From: Acidobacteriota bacterium
GTDB lineage: Bacteria; Acidobacteriota; Terriglobia; Acidiferrales; UBA7541
Assembly: GCA_003223255.1 (NCBI GenBank)
Contig: QHYJ01000016.1
Location: 63,319-103,897, forward strand
Reading direction: 5' to 3'
DNA: 40,579 nt
The position numbers and the translations under genes were made by a program. This document shows positions 27,744 through 36,684 of this stretch, piece after piece; position 1 is the stretch's first letter, and each line of letters starts with the position of its first letter. Under the pieces are notes generated by a model. It saw only the letters and a program-made list of their open reading frames with translations, was not told the DNA's origin and searched no databases.

Positions 27744-28973
27744 CTACTCTACCCGTCGAATTTCTCTCCAACTTGCTTCACGCGAGACACACTTAGAGTA
27801 CAAACATTCCATTTCTTGGACAGGACCATCCCATCCGAGGCCCAACGTGACTTTAGCGCATCCGACGTGGAGATGTCCACGGAGTTCCTCATCCGCCAAG
27901 ACACGACTGAGCGCCTCCTTCAGATCCTGAACCTCGTGTTTCACCACCAGCCCGGCTTCGTTCACGAGCAGGGGCGCGATTCCACATTGCTCCGTCACAA
28001 TCACCGGCGTCCCCGATGCGATCGCTTCCGCCGCGGTGTTCCCGAAGTTTTCATTCTGCGATGGAAGGACAAAAACAGCAGCGTCCCGGTACGCTGCCCA
28101 TTTGTTCTGCCCGAACACCGGTCCGGCAAACTGAACGTCGCTGCTGACGTTCAGTTGTGCCGCCAATTGCCCGAGTTGCGTTCTCATTCCGCCTTCGTTA
28201 GGTCCAGCAAACACCAATCGCAGCGGCACTGCCTGCCATTGTTTTTTCACTTCCGCAAAAGCCCGCAGCAGCAAATCGGGGCTTTTTTTCGAAGACAAGC
28301 GTCCCAAGAAAAGCACGAAACGAGCTTCCCCTGGAATTCCCAATCTTTTTCTAAAACTTCCCGCCTCCGGCCAGGTCTCCGGCGCCTCCACTCCATTTCG
28401 CCGCATGACCATCTTCGCGCGTGGAATCCCTCCCGCCGCGAGCTCTTCAATCTCCTGCTCCGAAGTCGCGACCACGGCGCTTGCTCCCTGGAGCATCCGC
28501 CTGCCCCATACGCGGTGATACATCCGCTTTAGCCACAAATTTCGCACCATCGGGAGAAACATCCCGATCGGCTCAACCACATAGGGAATCCCGCGCTTCC
28601 GGCAAGCCGAAGCCGCCGCCTGTCCGAGCAAATCGTACAATCCAAAAATGTGCGCGACATCGAATTCTCCCACCCGCGCCCGGCAATAGCGCTTCGCTGC
28701 GGGGTTCCAACTCACCTTCCGGTAGTGCAGCCAGGTTGGCAGGTAAATCGTCTCAACGTTGTTTTCCCGGCGCCGCCAGCCGAAAGGCGACCGCTCCGCT
28801 GAGTTTTGCTCTTGCGTTACCTCCCCGCGCTTTTCCAGGCCCCAATCCGCAGTCAGCACCGTCACTGGATGCCCCTTCCGCGCCAGGCCCTCGGCAAGTG
28901 CCCGCACTTTCACCGGCGGTCCGCCAAATTCCCAAAAAGGCGTGTAGGTCTCCGTGATGTTCAGGATTCGCAT
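27744..28973 (-). CDS. Glycosyltransferase family 4
   Basis: 409 aa from ATG 28973, overlapping the preceding (broken) glycosyltransferase by 13 bp. The start MRILNITETYTPFWEFGGPP is typical of GT4 acceptor domains. The frame extends upstream to 29210 but that part overlaps the neighbouring gene. The donor-binding domain shows FVLFLGRLSSKKSPDLLLRA, LVFAGPNEGG, VQFAGPVFG, and NENFGNTAAEAIASGTPVIV with the E-x7-E motif intact. Retaining transfer from a nucleotide-activated sugar is expected; donor and acceptor are unknown. Confidence 0.92.
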   Translation of the reverse strand: MRILNITETYTPFWEFGGPPVKVRALAEGLARKGHPVTVLTADWGLEKRGEVTQEQNSAERSPFGWRRRENNVETIYLPTWLHYRKVSWNPAAKRYCRARVGEFDVAHIFGLYDLLGQAAASACRKRGIPYVVEPIGMFLPMVRNLWLKRMYHRVWGRRMLQGASAVVATSEQEIEELAAGGIPRAKMVMRRNGVEAPETWPEAGSFRKRLGIPGEARFVLFLGRLSSKKSPDLLLRAFAEVKKQWQAVPLRLVFAGPNEGGMRTQLGQLAAQLNVSSDVQFAGPVFGQNKWAAYRDAAVFVLPSQNENFGNTAAEAIASGTPVIVTEQCGIAPLLVNEAGLVVKHEVQDLKEALSRVLADEELRGHLHVGCAKVTLGLGWDGPVQEMECLYSKCVSREASWREIRRVE

Positions 28974-30059
28974 TGATCGCGCAGGATTTTTTTCAGGGCT
29001 TTGACGAAATTCTGGAAGCGGTACTCGTGGTCCACGGTTTGCCGCCCGCGCGCGCCCATGGCCCTGCCGTGCTGTGGATCCGCCAGCAGCGTTCGGATGG
29101 CGGTGGCGAGTTGGATGGGATCCCCATGCGGCACCAGGTAGCCCGTGACGCCATCCTGAATCAGCTCTGGCGCTCCCCCGTGGCTTCCTCCAATTACCGG
29201 CTTGCCGCACGCCATGGCCTCCAGGTAAACGAGGCCGAATCCTTCACCCCGGCTGGGCAAGGCAAAAATCTCGCAGGCTCTGTAGCACGCCGCCAACTCC
29301 GCGTTACTCAATCCGCTGAGAAAATGCACGTGACGCTCGACGCCGTTTTTCTGCGCAAAATCCTCGAGCCACGCGCGGTCATCTCCCGAGCCGACGAGGA
29401 CCAATTGCAAATCCGGCCACGTTGTCAGGAGCCTAGGCAGCGCCGTCTCGACCACTCGGAAAGTCCTTCGGCTGCCTCGCCGCCCCATTCGCGGCGAGCA
29501 GGGCTTCGAATTGCGGGTCGAGCGCCCAGGGCAGCACGCGAATCCGCTCGCGCGCGACCTCTTGTTGCGAAGCTACTTGCTCAGCCGTATCTCGGCTTGG
29601 CGCCAGCACAAGATTGGCATGCCGCAGCGCGGCCCGGCGCAATCGCCCTAGCGGCTCCCAAACTTCAACGCCATGCGTGCAGACAATGCTCTTCAGTTTC
29701 GGCGCGACCAGGCGCATTGCTTGCACAACAGAGGCCAGATTGGGATGCCCGGCCAGCACCAGCTTGGCGTCCCGCCTTGCCGCGCGCATCGCGGTCACCG
29801 CAAAGCGCCCTTTGGCCTTCTCGCAGCCGGTAAAAACAAATTCCCGCCCGCCTACCGCAGCGCGGTGCAGTTCTCGGGAATCATTCAGGCTAAGCAAGCG
29901 GCAGTCCCACCCGCGGCTGGAGGCATACTCGGTCAGCACCGCCGCCAAATGGCGCCCCACGCGCTGCACCCCCCCGGGTGCATCCAGTTCTGGGAACAGG
30001 CCTATTACCACGCGCTGAGTCTGCCAACTGGCGCGCCCCTTGGCAAGCCTGCATCTCAA
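28961..30059 (-). pseudogene. Broken glycosyltransferase family 4 gene (internal out-of-frame deletion)
   Basis: Two halves of one GT4 enzyme lie in different frames. The 5' part (30059 to about 29433) has an acceptor domain: VVIGLFPELDAPGGVQRVGR, VVQAMRLVAPKLKSIVCTHG, NLVLAPSRDTAEQVA and ERIRVLPWALDPQFE. It ends at a TAG at 29435-29433. The 3' part (about 29465 to 28961) resumes with RVVETALPRLLTTWPDLQL, LVGSGDD, LSGLSNAELAACYRACEI, and EGFGLVYLEAMACGKPVIGG. What is missing is the segment of about 20 residues around the usual V-G-R-...-KG that opens the donor domain, so the change is a deletion, not one miscalled base. Both fragments retain good homology, so the loss is recent. The start appears to be a TTG. 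Confidence 0.82.
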
Positions 30060-30067
30060 GTTTCGGT

Positions 30068-30097
30068 TAATAAGTGCTAATAAGTGCTAATAAGTAC
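30068..30097. repeat. Three tandem 10-bp repeats (TAATAAGTGC)
   Basis: Copies at 30068-30077, 30078-30087 and 30088-30097; the last ends in AC. They lie between the divergent glycosyltransferase remnant and the beta-propeller gene. A 10-bp period places each copy on the same helix face, as in some operator arrays. It may equally be a simple slippage repeat. Confidence 0.7.
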
Positions 30098-30160
30098 CGA
30101 GCGTTGGCCCGCTCTCCTATTGGTGCTAGACTTTGCGCCTCCATTGGTCGGCTAAATCTC

Positions 30161-32365
30161 ATGTCTTCCCCACCGATCCTCGCCCCTAGTTCCCTAGCCG
30201 CCATACATTGCGCGCTAGCAGCCGTCCTCGCCTCTTTATCGACAAATTCCACGTTGAACAGTCCATTGCAGTCCGCCGCGCAGCATCAAAAAGTTCACTC
30301 GGTTATTTTCCAGACCAAGTTTACTCCTCCTCTTCGTAGCCCGGAAGTTTCTCTGCGCTACAGTCCTGACGGCAACTATCTGGTGCTCCAGGATCCTACC
30401 GGTGTGATTGTGCTGCAAACAAACCCCCTCAGGATTCTCATTCACATTTCGACGGAGAACGTCTATCCCGTCGAGTTCTCCTCCGACTCTCAGAGCCTGG
30501 TCCTTGTTGCCCGCGGACTTTCCTACGCCAAATGGAGATTGCCGGACGGAGAGAGAATCGCCAGCGGGGATTTGCCAAGCCGGGGAGATTGCGCGGACGG
30601 CCGGACTTCGCCCGGCGGCGAGTTCTTCGCCTGCCTCAAGCCAGACTTACACTTCGTACTTTTTGACCTTTCTTCCGGCAAAAGCATCTTTGAAGAGTCC
30701 GCGGCTCCCGCACCTCCGACCGGCCCTGGAGGGCTCCGTTCCTCCTATCCAGTGAATGTCTTCTATTTCGCTTCTCTTGATTTCGAAAGCGCTTTTCCGG
30801 GCCCCTTTGGATTGATCCGCACCAATGAGCCGAGGCCCAACTCGAATCGTCTGCTCTACAATTCCTCGATTCATTTCTCTCCTGACGCGAAAATGCTCCT
30901 CGCCCGATGGCAAAAGAATTTCTTTGCCGTGGACATCGTGGCTAGGAAGAGCTTCGAGCCTCCTGGAGCGATTCAGAAGTTGATTGCCGGAGCCGTAGCC
31001 CTTCAGACCAGCGACCGCGTCATCGCGGTCGAAAACGCGAAAGGCTACCCGGGAGAACAAGCCACCGTCGTTTCGCTCAAAAATGCGGACGTCCTGGCCA
31101 ATCTGCCTTTTTCCGCACGCCGCCTAGAGATGGCTACGAATCCACGTTTCGTTCTCTCGTACAACGTTTCACCGGATGGTCCGAGTGCCGCTGCGTTCGA
31201 CCTTGACCAGAGCCGTCCCTTGGAAACGCCGCCCGCGCTGGCCTTGGACATTCATAGAGACGAATTGGCCGTCTATACTCAGAATGGCTCCATCGCTTTG
31301 TACCGCATCGGAGAACGAAATCTGCTGGCCAACTTGCCGCTGCCGCTTCCTTCGCTACCGCTGCTTCGGAGCGCTTCGGTCACGCCGAATCTGGATAAGC
31401 TGGCCTTTTCCGTCGATGGCGTCGGCGCAATTTTTGACGTTGCCGCCGGACAACGCGTAACCACGCTTGCGAAATTTTCCGCCGTGAATTTCCTCGGCCA
31501 ACACGATGCGTCGTTGCTGTTCCCCAGGTTTTACGAGGAGCTTGCGCATATCTCGCTTGTAGATGTGTCCAGGGGGAATGTTTCCCCTTCTTGGGAAGTC
31601 GGAAAAGAAGAGCAGCTTCGCTCCGGTGGTTTCGTCCTGCTGCACTACTCTCCCTTGAAAGGGATGGGGATTGGCCCGGGGGACATGCCTGAGCCGGGGA
31701 TGGAACCACCTTACGCCCTTCGCGCCCGCGATCCAGGCACGGGAAAGGAATTGTGGAACCGCGAATTCAAGGACAATCCCCCCACGCCATTTGCGGATCC
31801 TCAAGGCGAACGCCTCGTGCTCGGCTGGAAAGCAAAATCCTCGGAGGCCAAGTCCGGGGCCTCTCGCAACCCCAGGACGCGCGAAATTCTCAAGAATTCC
31901 AAACTCACGGACCGCGATTCCTTCTTCGAAGTCCTCGATGCCCGCTCGGGAAATTCCGTTGGCGGCGTTTTAGTCATGGCGGGAAGTGGCGCCGCATCCT
32001 TCGATGCAGCTTTTTCGGCAGGCGACACTCTGATTCTGCAGAAGGACGGTTCGCGGGTTTCTCTGTATTCCCTTCGCGATGGACAACTGAAGACACGATT
32101 GGTCGGCTTCCGGCCCAGTGTTAGTAAGGAAAGCAACCTGCTCGCACTCGACCTGGGCGAAGGACGCTTGGGAATCTTTGATTTAAGCACCGGAACGAAA
32201 CTGGACGAGCAGATCTTTCCCGAAGCGCTTGCCTACACCCATTTCTCCGCAGATGGCAAGCGCTTGTTTGTGCTCACGGAACACCAATCCGCCGTTATTC
32301 TGGAAGTGAGCAACGTGCGCAATGCGCCCGCTCCCGTCCCACAAACGCCCGAAAACAAAAACTGA
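30161..32365 (+). CDS. Secreted or periplasmic WD40-like beta-propeller protein of unknown function
   Basis: 734 aa from ATG 30161. A GTG at 30074 would add 29 residues but starts inside a tandem repeat. The N-terminus SSLAAIHCALAAVLASLS looks like a signal peptide. The rest is made of short beta-rich repeats with propeller signatures such as LRYSPDGNYLVLQDPTGVIV, VEFSSDSQSLVLVARG, IHFSPDAKMLLARW, LDLGEGRLGIFDLSTG and FSADGKRLFVLTEHQSAVIL. I see about 10-12 blades, so it probably forms two propellers. No catalytic motif. It faces away from the polysaccharide operon and ends 66 bp before the convergent helicase gene. Possible envelope scaffold or binding protein; the function is unknown. Confidence 0.82.
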   Translation: MSSPPILAPSSLAAIHCALAAVLASLSTNSTLNSPLQSAAQHQKVHSVIFQTKFTPPLRSPEVSLRYSPDGNYLVLQDPTGVIVLQTNPLRILIHISTENVYPVEFSSDSQSLVLVARGLSYAKWRLPDGERIASGDLPSRGDCADGRTSPGGEFFACLKPDLHFVLFDLSSGKSIFEESAAPAPPTGPGGLRSSYPVNVFYFASLDFESAFPGPFGLIRTNEPRPNSNRLLYNSSIHFSPDAKMLLARWQKNFFAVDIVARKSFEPPGAIQKLIAGAVALQTSDRVIAVENAKGYPGEQATVVSLKNADVLANLPFSARRLEMATNPRFVLSYNVSPDGPSAAAFDLDQSRPLETPPALALDIHRDELAVYTQNGSIALYRIGERNLLANLPLPLPSLPLLRSASVTPNLDKLAFSVDGVGAIFDVAAGQRVTTLAKFSAVNFLGQHDASLLFPRFYEELAHISLVDVSRGNVSPSWEVGKEEQLRSGGFVLLHYSPLKGMGIGPGDMPEPGMEPPYALRARDPGTGKELWNREFKDNPPTPFADPQGERLVLGWKAKSSEAKSGASRNPRTREILKNSKLTDRDSFFEVLDARSGNSVGGVLVMAGSGAASFDAAFSAGDTLILQKDGSRVSLYSLRDGQLKTRLVGFRPSVSKESNLLALDLGEGRLGIFDLSTGTKLDEQIFPEALAYTHFSADGKRLFVLTEHQSAVILEVSNVRNAPAPVPQTPENKN

Positions 32366-32431
32366 GGGCCCCTACCAATCCTCCCAATTTCCAAACAACG
32401 GGAATCTCAAAAGGGTTCGCGTGCTTTTCCC

Positions 32432-35410
32432 CTATCGGCTCAATTTCTCTTCATGCGCCGGCCAAATCGGTTTGTAGGCGCAGCTTCGGCAAACAGAAGG
32501 CAACGGCCTGGGTGGAAACCGGCCCGCGCGGATGTCCGCGGCCGTTTCCTGGACGACCGCTTGTGCCTCGGCGAGCTGTTTCGAATCGCGCGTGGTCACT
32601 TGCACCTGGTTGTTCTGCAAATAGTGAAAGACCAGCCGCACCGGGTTCCATTCGAAAATCTCTTTCGCCGCGAGCGCGTACAGACTGAGCTGCAAATCCC
32701 TTTTCGCCAGCGAATCCTTCTTGGGGCGCCCCGTTTTGTAGTCCACGATTTCCACGTCCTTGCGCCCGAGTGAATTCACCTGGTCCATGCGGCCCGTGAT
32801 GATGACGTCGTTCTCCAGCGGCAATTCGAACCGCTTTTCCTGCTCGCAGACCTGTGGCGGCTCCTCCATCGTCGACCCATAAAACGCGCGCAGTTGCTCG
32901 AGGCCGTCTTTCTTGAATTCCCCTTCTTGATACTCGTCCTCAAAACCCACCGGGCGCCATTCCATTTCGAAAATCCGCTGCACTTCCTCGAAAGGCAGCT
33001 TATTGCCCTTGCGCAGCTCCCCGAGAAAGCGCTTGATCGTGTTATGCATAATGCTGCCGAAGCTGAGCGCCGCTTGAGGGCCTTCCTCCAACGACCACAA
33101 ATACCCGAACAAATACTGTTGCGGACAGGTTCGGTAGCCGTTCACCGCCGAAGGGCTGAGCGTCAGCGGCTCTGACGAAGGCGGACGAAAAGTTTCCGCC
33201 CAGTCCGCGATTCGCGAAAAGATTTTCGCTGGCCCGGAAGAAACCGCGAAAAGATTTCCGCTTTCTGGTGCTGATCCGGCCTTCGTCGCGGCGTTCTTCT
33301 GGGCCGCCGGTAGTTTTGGCAGCATTTGGCGTACGTCCCGCCGCCGCACCGCCGGATCCATCAAAATGTCTTCGATGAATACGGGCACTTTTCCCTTCGA
33401 TTCCGTCAGCGTCGTCAGTGTCAGCCGCTCTTGCGCGCGCGTCAGCGCCACATAAAAAAGCCGCCGCTCTTCCTGAATATGGAACTGCTCTGCCGGTTCG
33501 CCTTCTTTCATCAGTCGCGCAGGAAACTCGAATACGCGCGGCCGTTCCATCGCGGGAAATTTTTTGTTGTTCACCCGCAGCACAAAAACGCGGGGGAACT
33601 CCAGACCTTTTGCTCCATGTACCGTCATGAGCTTGACAGCATCCGCGGGCGCGTCATCTTCCAGAGCAACGATTCCTCCCGCCTGTTCGAAATAATCGAG
33701 ATACTCGAGAAACTCCGGCAGGCTACGCGTGTCGCTTTTCCTCTCCCATTCCTGGGCAAATTCGGTCAGGCGCGCGACGTATTTGTAGTCCTGCTCGCCG
33801 GCGCGCCGGGGTACCTCCAGCCATTCGAGCAAATCGGCCAGAATCTCGCGCGCCGTGCGCCGCTTCATCGGCTTGCGCTGGCCGGAGAGAAACTCCAGCA
33901 GTTCAGCGATCGCTGCCTTTGATCCATCAAACGGCAGCTCCGCTTGCGGTGCCTGCAATGCGTCGTACAGCGCCGTGCCGCGTTTTTTCGCCGCGCGCTC
34001 GGCCAGCCGTACCAGGTCTTGCGCGTGCAAATTCCAGGCGGGAGCAGAAAGCACTCGCGCGCACGCAATGTCATCAAACGGCCGCGCAATCAGCCGCAGA
34101 TAGGCCAGCACGTCTTTCACCAGCGGATGGTCCAGGATGGAAAGCCTGCTGATCACAAAAGGAATCTTTCGCGCGGCAAGCTCCCGTACCAGTTCGTCAC
34201 GGTGCGCGTGCTGCCGGTACAAAACGGCAAAGTCTATCCACCGCCGCCCCGCGCTATGCATGCGCTGCAGCTCGCTCGCCACCCACTGCGCCTCTTCTTC
34301 TTCGCTGCCGAGCTCTACGATGCGAATTTTTTCGCCTTCCGGCCGCCTGGCGCTCAGGAATTTCTTGGGAAAGTCCGCGCTCACCGTATTCTGGCCAATC
34401 ACCTGCGTGGCCACGCGGAGAATGTTCGGCGTCGAGCGGTAATTTTCCGTCAGGCTGACGCGGAATCTGCCCGAGTCTCCGCCCGCCTTCCATCCCGTGA
34501 ATTTTTCAAGAAAGAGTTGAAAGCTCCCGAACGAAGCGCCGCGAAAACGGTAGATGGCCTGGTCGTTGTCGCCGACTGCGAAAATGTTTCGCGCGTCTCC
34601 CGCCAGCAGTTCCAGCAGCCGCAGCTGCGCGATGTTAGTGTCCTGAAACTCATCTACCAGGATGTAGCGAAAACGCTGTCGCAGCGATTCCCGCAGGGCC
34701 GCATCCGTTTCCAGCAACGCCACTGCTCCCGTGATCAGCGAACCGAACGAAACGCGCTTCTTTTCTCGCAGCAACTCTTCGCTGGCGCGATAGGCGCGCG
34801 CGATCTCCTGCTCGCGTGCCACCAATTCCTCTCGCTCCGCCAGCGTCTCCGCATCCAACATGCCGCGCTCGGATTCGAGCTCGCTCGCCAGCAGGTCGGC
34901 ATACCGTTGGTAATCTTCCGCGGGAACCAGTTCATCCTGGCAGCGTGAAAAAAACTCCACGAAATCATTCAAGAACTGCCCGGGCTCGGCCAGCCGCCGG
35001 TATTGCTCAAGCTTCAGCCGTGCAAGATTGCGCCGCAGCAGGATCCAGTGGTCCACCGTATCCAGCACTACTCGTTCGGGATCAACATCTTTCAGCAGCG
35101 TCTCGCAGAAAGAGTGAAACGTCGCCAGCGTCACCGCTTTCCCGCGCTCGCCAGTCGCTTTCACCACGCGCGCTTTCATTTCGCCCGCGGCTTTCCTTGT
35201 AAACGTCAATCCCAGGATGTTCTCGCCGGAAAGCTCCGGATTCGTGTGCAGGAGCTGCCGGATGCGCTCAGTGATAACGCGCGTTTTGCCTGTGCCTGCG
35301 CCCGCGATGACCAGCAGCGGCCCTTCGCTGTGCATAACCGCGCGCCACTGCGCCTCGTTGAGCTTCACGCCGCTCTCGTCGAGCGGTTCCATCTCGAACA
35401 GGGTTTGCAT
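32432..35410 (-). CDS. UvrD/PcrA-like ATP-dependent helicase with C-terminal PD-(D/E)XK nuclease
   Basis: 992 aa. SF1A helicase: Q motif LNEAQWRAV and Walker A IAGAGTGKTRVIT (about 17-47), motif Ia LTFTRKAAGEMK, Walker B ILVDEFQDTN, motif III GDNDQAIYRFRGA, motif IV ENYRST, motif V MTVHGAKGLEFPRVFV, motif VI YVALTRAQERL. From about residue 740 comes a RecB-like nuclease: LSPSAVNGYRTCPQQYLFGY, FGSIMHNTIKRF (catalytic His), ITGRMDQV and EIVDYKTG (D-x-K). The C-terminus has C-x2-C (VCRSCAYKPIW), as in the 4Fe-4S nuclease domains, but the expected fourth Cys is Trp or beyond. A role in double-strand break end processing, as for AdnAB or AddAB, is inferred. The partner subunit is not in this window. 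Confidence 0.93.
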   Translation of the reverse strand: MQTLFEMEPLDESGVKLNEAQWRAVMHSEGPLLVIAGAGTGKTRVITERIRQLLHTNPELSGENILGLTFTRKAAGEMKARVVKATGERGKAVTLATFHSFCETLLKDVDPERVVLDTVDHWILLRRNLARLKLEQYRRLAEPGQFLNDFVEFFSRCQDELVPAEDYQRYADLLASELESERGMLDAETLAEREELVAREQEIARAYRASEELLREKKRVSFGSLITGAVALLETDAALRESLRQRFRYILVDEFQDTNIAQLRLLELLAGDARNIFAVGDNDQAIYRFRGASFGSFQLFLEKFTGWKAGGDSGRFRVSLTENYRSTPNILRVATQVIGQNTVSADFPKKFLSARRPEGEKIRIVELGSEEEEAQWVASELQRMHSAGRRWIDFAVLYRQHAHRDELVRELAARKIPFVISRLSILDHPLVKDVLAYLRLIARPFDDIACARVLSAPAWNLHAQDLVRLAERAAKKRGTALYDALQAPQAELPFDGSKAAIAELLEFLSGQRKPMKRRTAREILADLLEWLEVPRRAGEQDYKYVARLTEFAQEWERKSDTRSLPEFLEYLDYFEQAGGIVALEDDAPADAVKLMTVHGAKGLEFPRVFVLRVNNKKFPAMERPRVFEFPARLMKEGEPAEQFHIQEERRLFYVALTRAQERLTLTTLTESKGKVPVFIEDILMDPAVRRRDVRQMLPKLPAAQKNAATKAGSAPESGNLFAVSSGPAKIFSRIADWAETFRPPSSEPLTLSPSAVNGYRTCPQQYLFGYLWSLEEGPQAALSFGSIMHNTIKRFLGELRKGNKLPFEEVQRIFEMEWRPVGFEDEYQEGEFKKDGLEQLRAFYGSTMEEPPQVCEQEKRFELPLENDVIITGRMDQVNSLGRKDVEIVDYKTGRPKKDSLAKRDLQLSLYALAAKEIFEWNPVRLVFHYLQNNQVQVTTRDSKQLAEAQAVVQETAADIRAGRFPPRPLPSVCRSCAYKPIWPAHEEKLSR

Positions 35411-35461
35411 GAACTAAAAAGGGTAGCCGAATTCCAGTCGAACCGGAAACGAGACCAATGA

Positions 35462-35706
35462 CTAAACCACGGTCTTTAAGATCTCTTCGCGTGATCTGCC
35501 TTTGTGATTCGCAACAAGCTTCAGGATCGCGTTCAAAGTTCCGACTCGCAAGCTCTTGTGGCGGGAATGGGTAATCGTTGATGGCTCGGTGTTTCAGTTT
35601 GAAGAATGATGTGACTTCCCGTCTGATGAACTTCTCGATACGCCCAGTGGCGGCAGAGACCGTCAGCCAGCTGCTGCCCGCTGAGGTCTCGCGGGGTCGG
35701 CGACAT
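35462..35706 (-). pseudogene. hicA: Frameshifted hicA toxin gene
   Basis: Reading from ATG 35706 gives MSPTPRDLSGQQLADGLCRH, then REVHQTGSHIILQTETPSHQ and RLPIP, the HicA double-stranded-RNA-binding-like fold with its catalytic His in TGSHII. After P-I-P one base is missing near 35558-35562 and the rest lies in the next frame: HKSLRVGTLNAILKLVANHK and SREEILKTVV, ending at TAG 35464-35462. Joined, this is a complete toxin of about 80 aa. A single deletion kills it. HicA toxins cut mRNA in toxin-antitoxin pairs; the partner remnant overlaps the start. Confidence 0.85.
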
Positions 35707-35767
35707 AGCCACCGTCGGCTTCTTCCGTGACTTCAAAGATAAGCTCATTGTTCATCTTGTTGTTCAT
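35663..35767 (-). pseudogene. hicB: Truncated hicB antitoxin remnant
   Basis: From ATG 35767 the frame reads MNNKMNNELIFEVTEEADGG then Y-V-A, typical of the N-terminus of the short HicB antitoxins that precede this HicA type. At that point (about 35699) the sequence runs straight into the hicA start and the frame continues with unrelated residues to a stop at 35663. About 45-50 codons of a normal 70-residue antitoxin appear to be deleted. Loss of both partners' function is consistent with a harmless relic. Confidence 0.75.
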
Positions 35768-35843
35768 CAAGTCCCTGCTGGCCAAAGGCTATCGCGAAAA
35801 TATTCTGCGGCAACGCGCGGAAGTTTCCTGACCTTCCTGGGTT

Positions 35844-36401
35844 TCACCGCTGCGACTTGCGTCCCGCCGCGACGTCGGCGGCAAACTGTTTCGATTGCCC
35901 GCGCGGCACGCTCAGCGATTCCCACTTGCCTGTCGCTTTTGCTGTCAGATGCTTGGCCAGAAATACGATTTGACCGACATGATGCGCATAATGCGCGATC
36001 TGCCGGTTGATCGCTTGCATCACCGAGTGCGGCTCCGTGCGAATCGTGACCGTGCGTCCCAAGTCCGCGTCCGTCAGCGGCTCCAGCGCATCGAAGACGT
36101 ATTTCCATCCGCGTTCCCACATTTCCATAAGCGTCGCTCGCGTCTTCGGCGGATCTTCGAATTCCGTGTCCCGGTTGCGGTCCGGCTTCTCTCCGTCCGT
36201 CGTCAGAAAGTCCCTCCACCGCGAACGCATGTTTCCGGCCATGTGCTTCACGATGATGGCGATGGAGTTCGACTCAGCGTCAATTGTCGTGAACAAACTC
36301 TCTTCAGAACATTGCGCCATCGCGCGTTCGGCTAGCTTCTTGTAGTAGCGGAAGAGATCGATGGAATCCTTGGCGTACGAAGCTGTGAATTGGTGTGGCA
36401 T
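35844..36401 (-). CDS. DinB-like DUF1572 family protein
   Basis: 185 aa. Four-helix bundle family related to DinB. Conserved features: SIAIIVKHMAGNMRSRWRDF with the first metal-binding His, the charged TTDGEKPDRNRDTEF loop, and the later helix MQAINRQIAHYAHHVGQIVF with two further His residues. Three His in these places usually bind a divalent metal. The family has no settled function; some relatives use thiols such as bacillithiol. It is divergent from a second DinB-type gene, with 283 bp between. Start is ATG 36401, and a TTGACA-like element sits just upstream on the same strand. Confidence 0.92.
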   Translation of the reverse strand: MPHQFTASYAKDSIDLFRYYKKLAERAMAQCSEESLFTTIDAESNSIAIIVKHMAGNMRSRWRDFLTTDGEKPDRNRDTEFEDPPKTRATLMEMWERGWKYVFDALEPLTDADLGRTVTIRTEPHSVMQAINRQIAHYAHHVGQIVFLAKHLTAKATGKWESLSVPRGQSKQFAADVAAGRKSQR

Positions 36402-36488
36402 AACGCCATTTTGTTCCTTGCCTGTGCGCTGTCAACTTAAAATTCAAGTGCTGCGCAGGCATCCCGGCACGTTACGCTGAAAGCGCAT

Positions 36489-36501
36489 CTCGAATTTCGA
36501 G
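36489..36501. repeat. 13-bp palindrome CTCGAATTTCGAG
   Basis: An odd-length perfect palindrome with a central T in the space between two divergent DinB-superfamily genes. Could be an operator. Its core resembles the palindrome at 3165-3178. Confidence 0.4.
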
Positions 36502-36585
36502 TATCGATCTACCGTAGTAGAGAGGTTACCGGCCCCACGGACGCGACTTGCACGCCGGTGCTTGTTGGCCGCGTCAGCCGCGCCC

Positions 36586-36606
36586 CGAGCGTCAACCGAG
36601 CGTCAA
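36586..36606. repeat. Direct repeat CGAGCGTCAA (two copies, 11-bp period)
   Basis: Copies at 36586-36595 and 36597-36606, ending just before the -35 of the DinB promoter. They are bracketed by GCCCCG (36582-36587) and CGGGGC (36608-36613), so an activator or repressor site is possible. Confidence 0.4.
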
Positions 36607-36613
36607 ACGGGGC

Positions 36614-36643
36614 TTGACAATTCGTTTTTTGTTCGCCTAAGAT
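36614..36643 (+). promoter_or_regulatory. Sigma-70-type promoter of the DinB family gene
   Basis: TTGACA (36614-36619) and TAAGAT (36638-36643) with an 18-bp spacer. The start codon at 36685 follows about 35 nt after the expected transcript start, and GGAAAGGAG lies upstream of it. The best promoter match in the window. Confidence 0.65.
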
Positions 36644-36684
36644 AACGGGACCGCGGACGAGAAACTTTCGGAAAGGAGATACGA

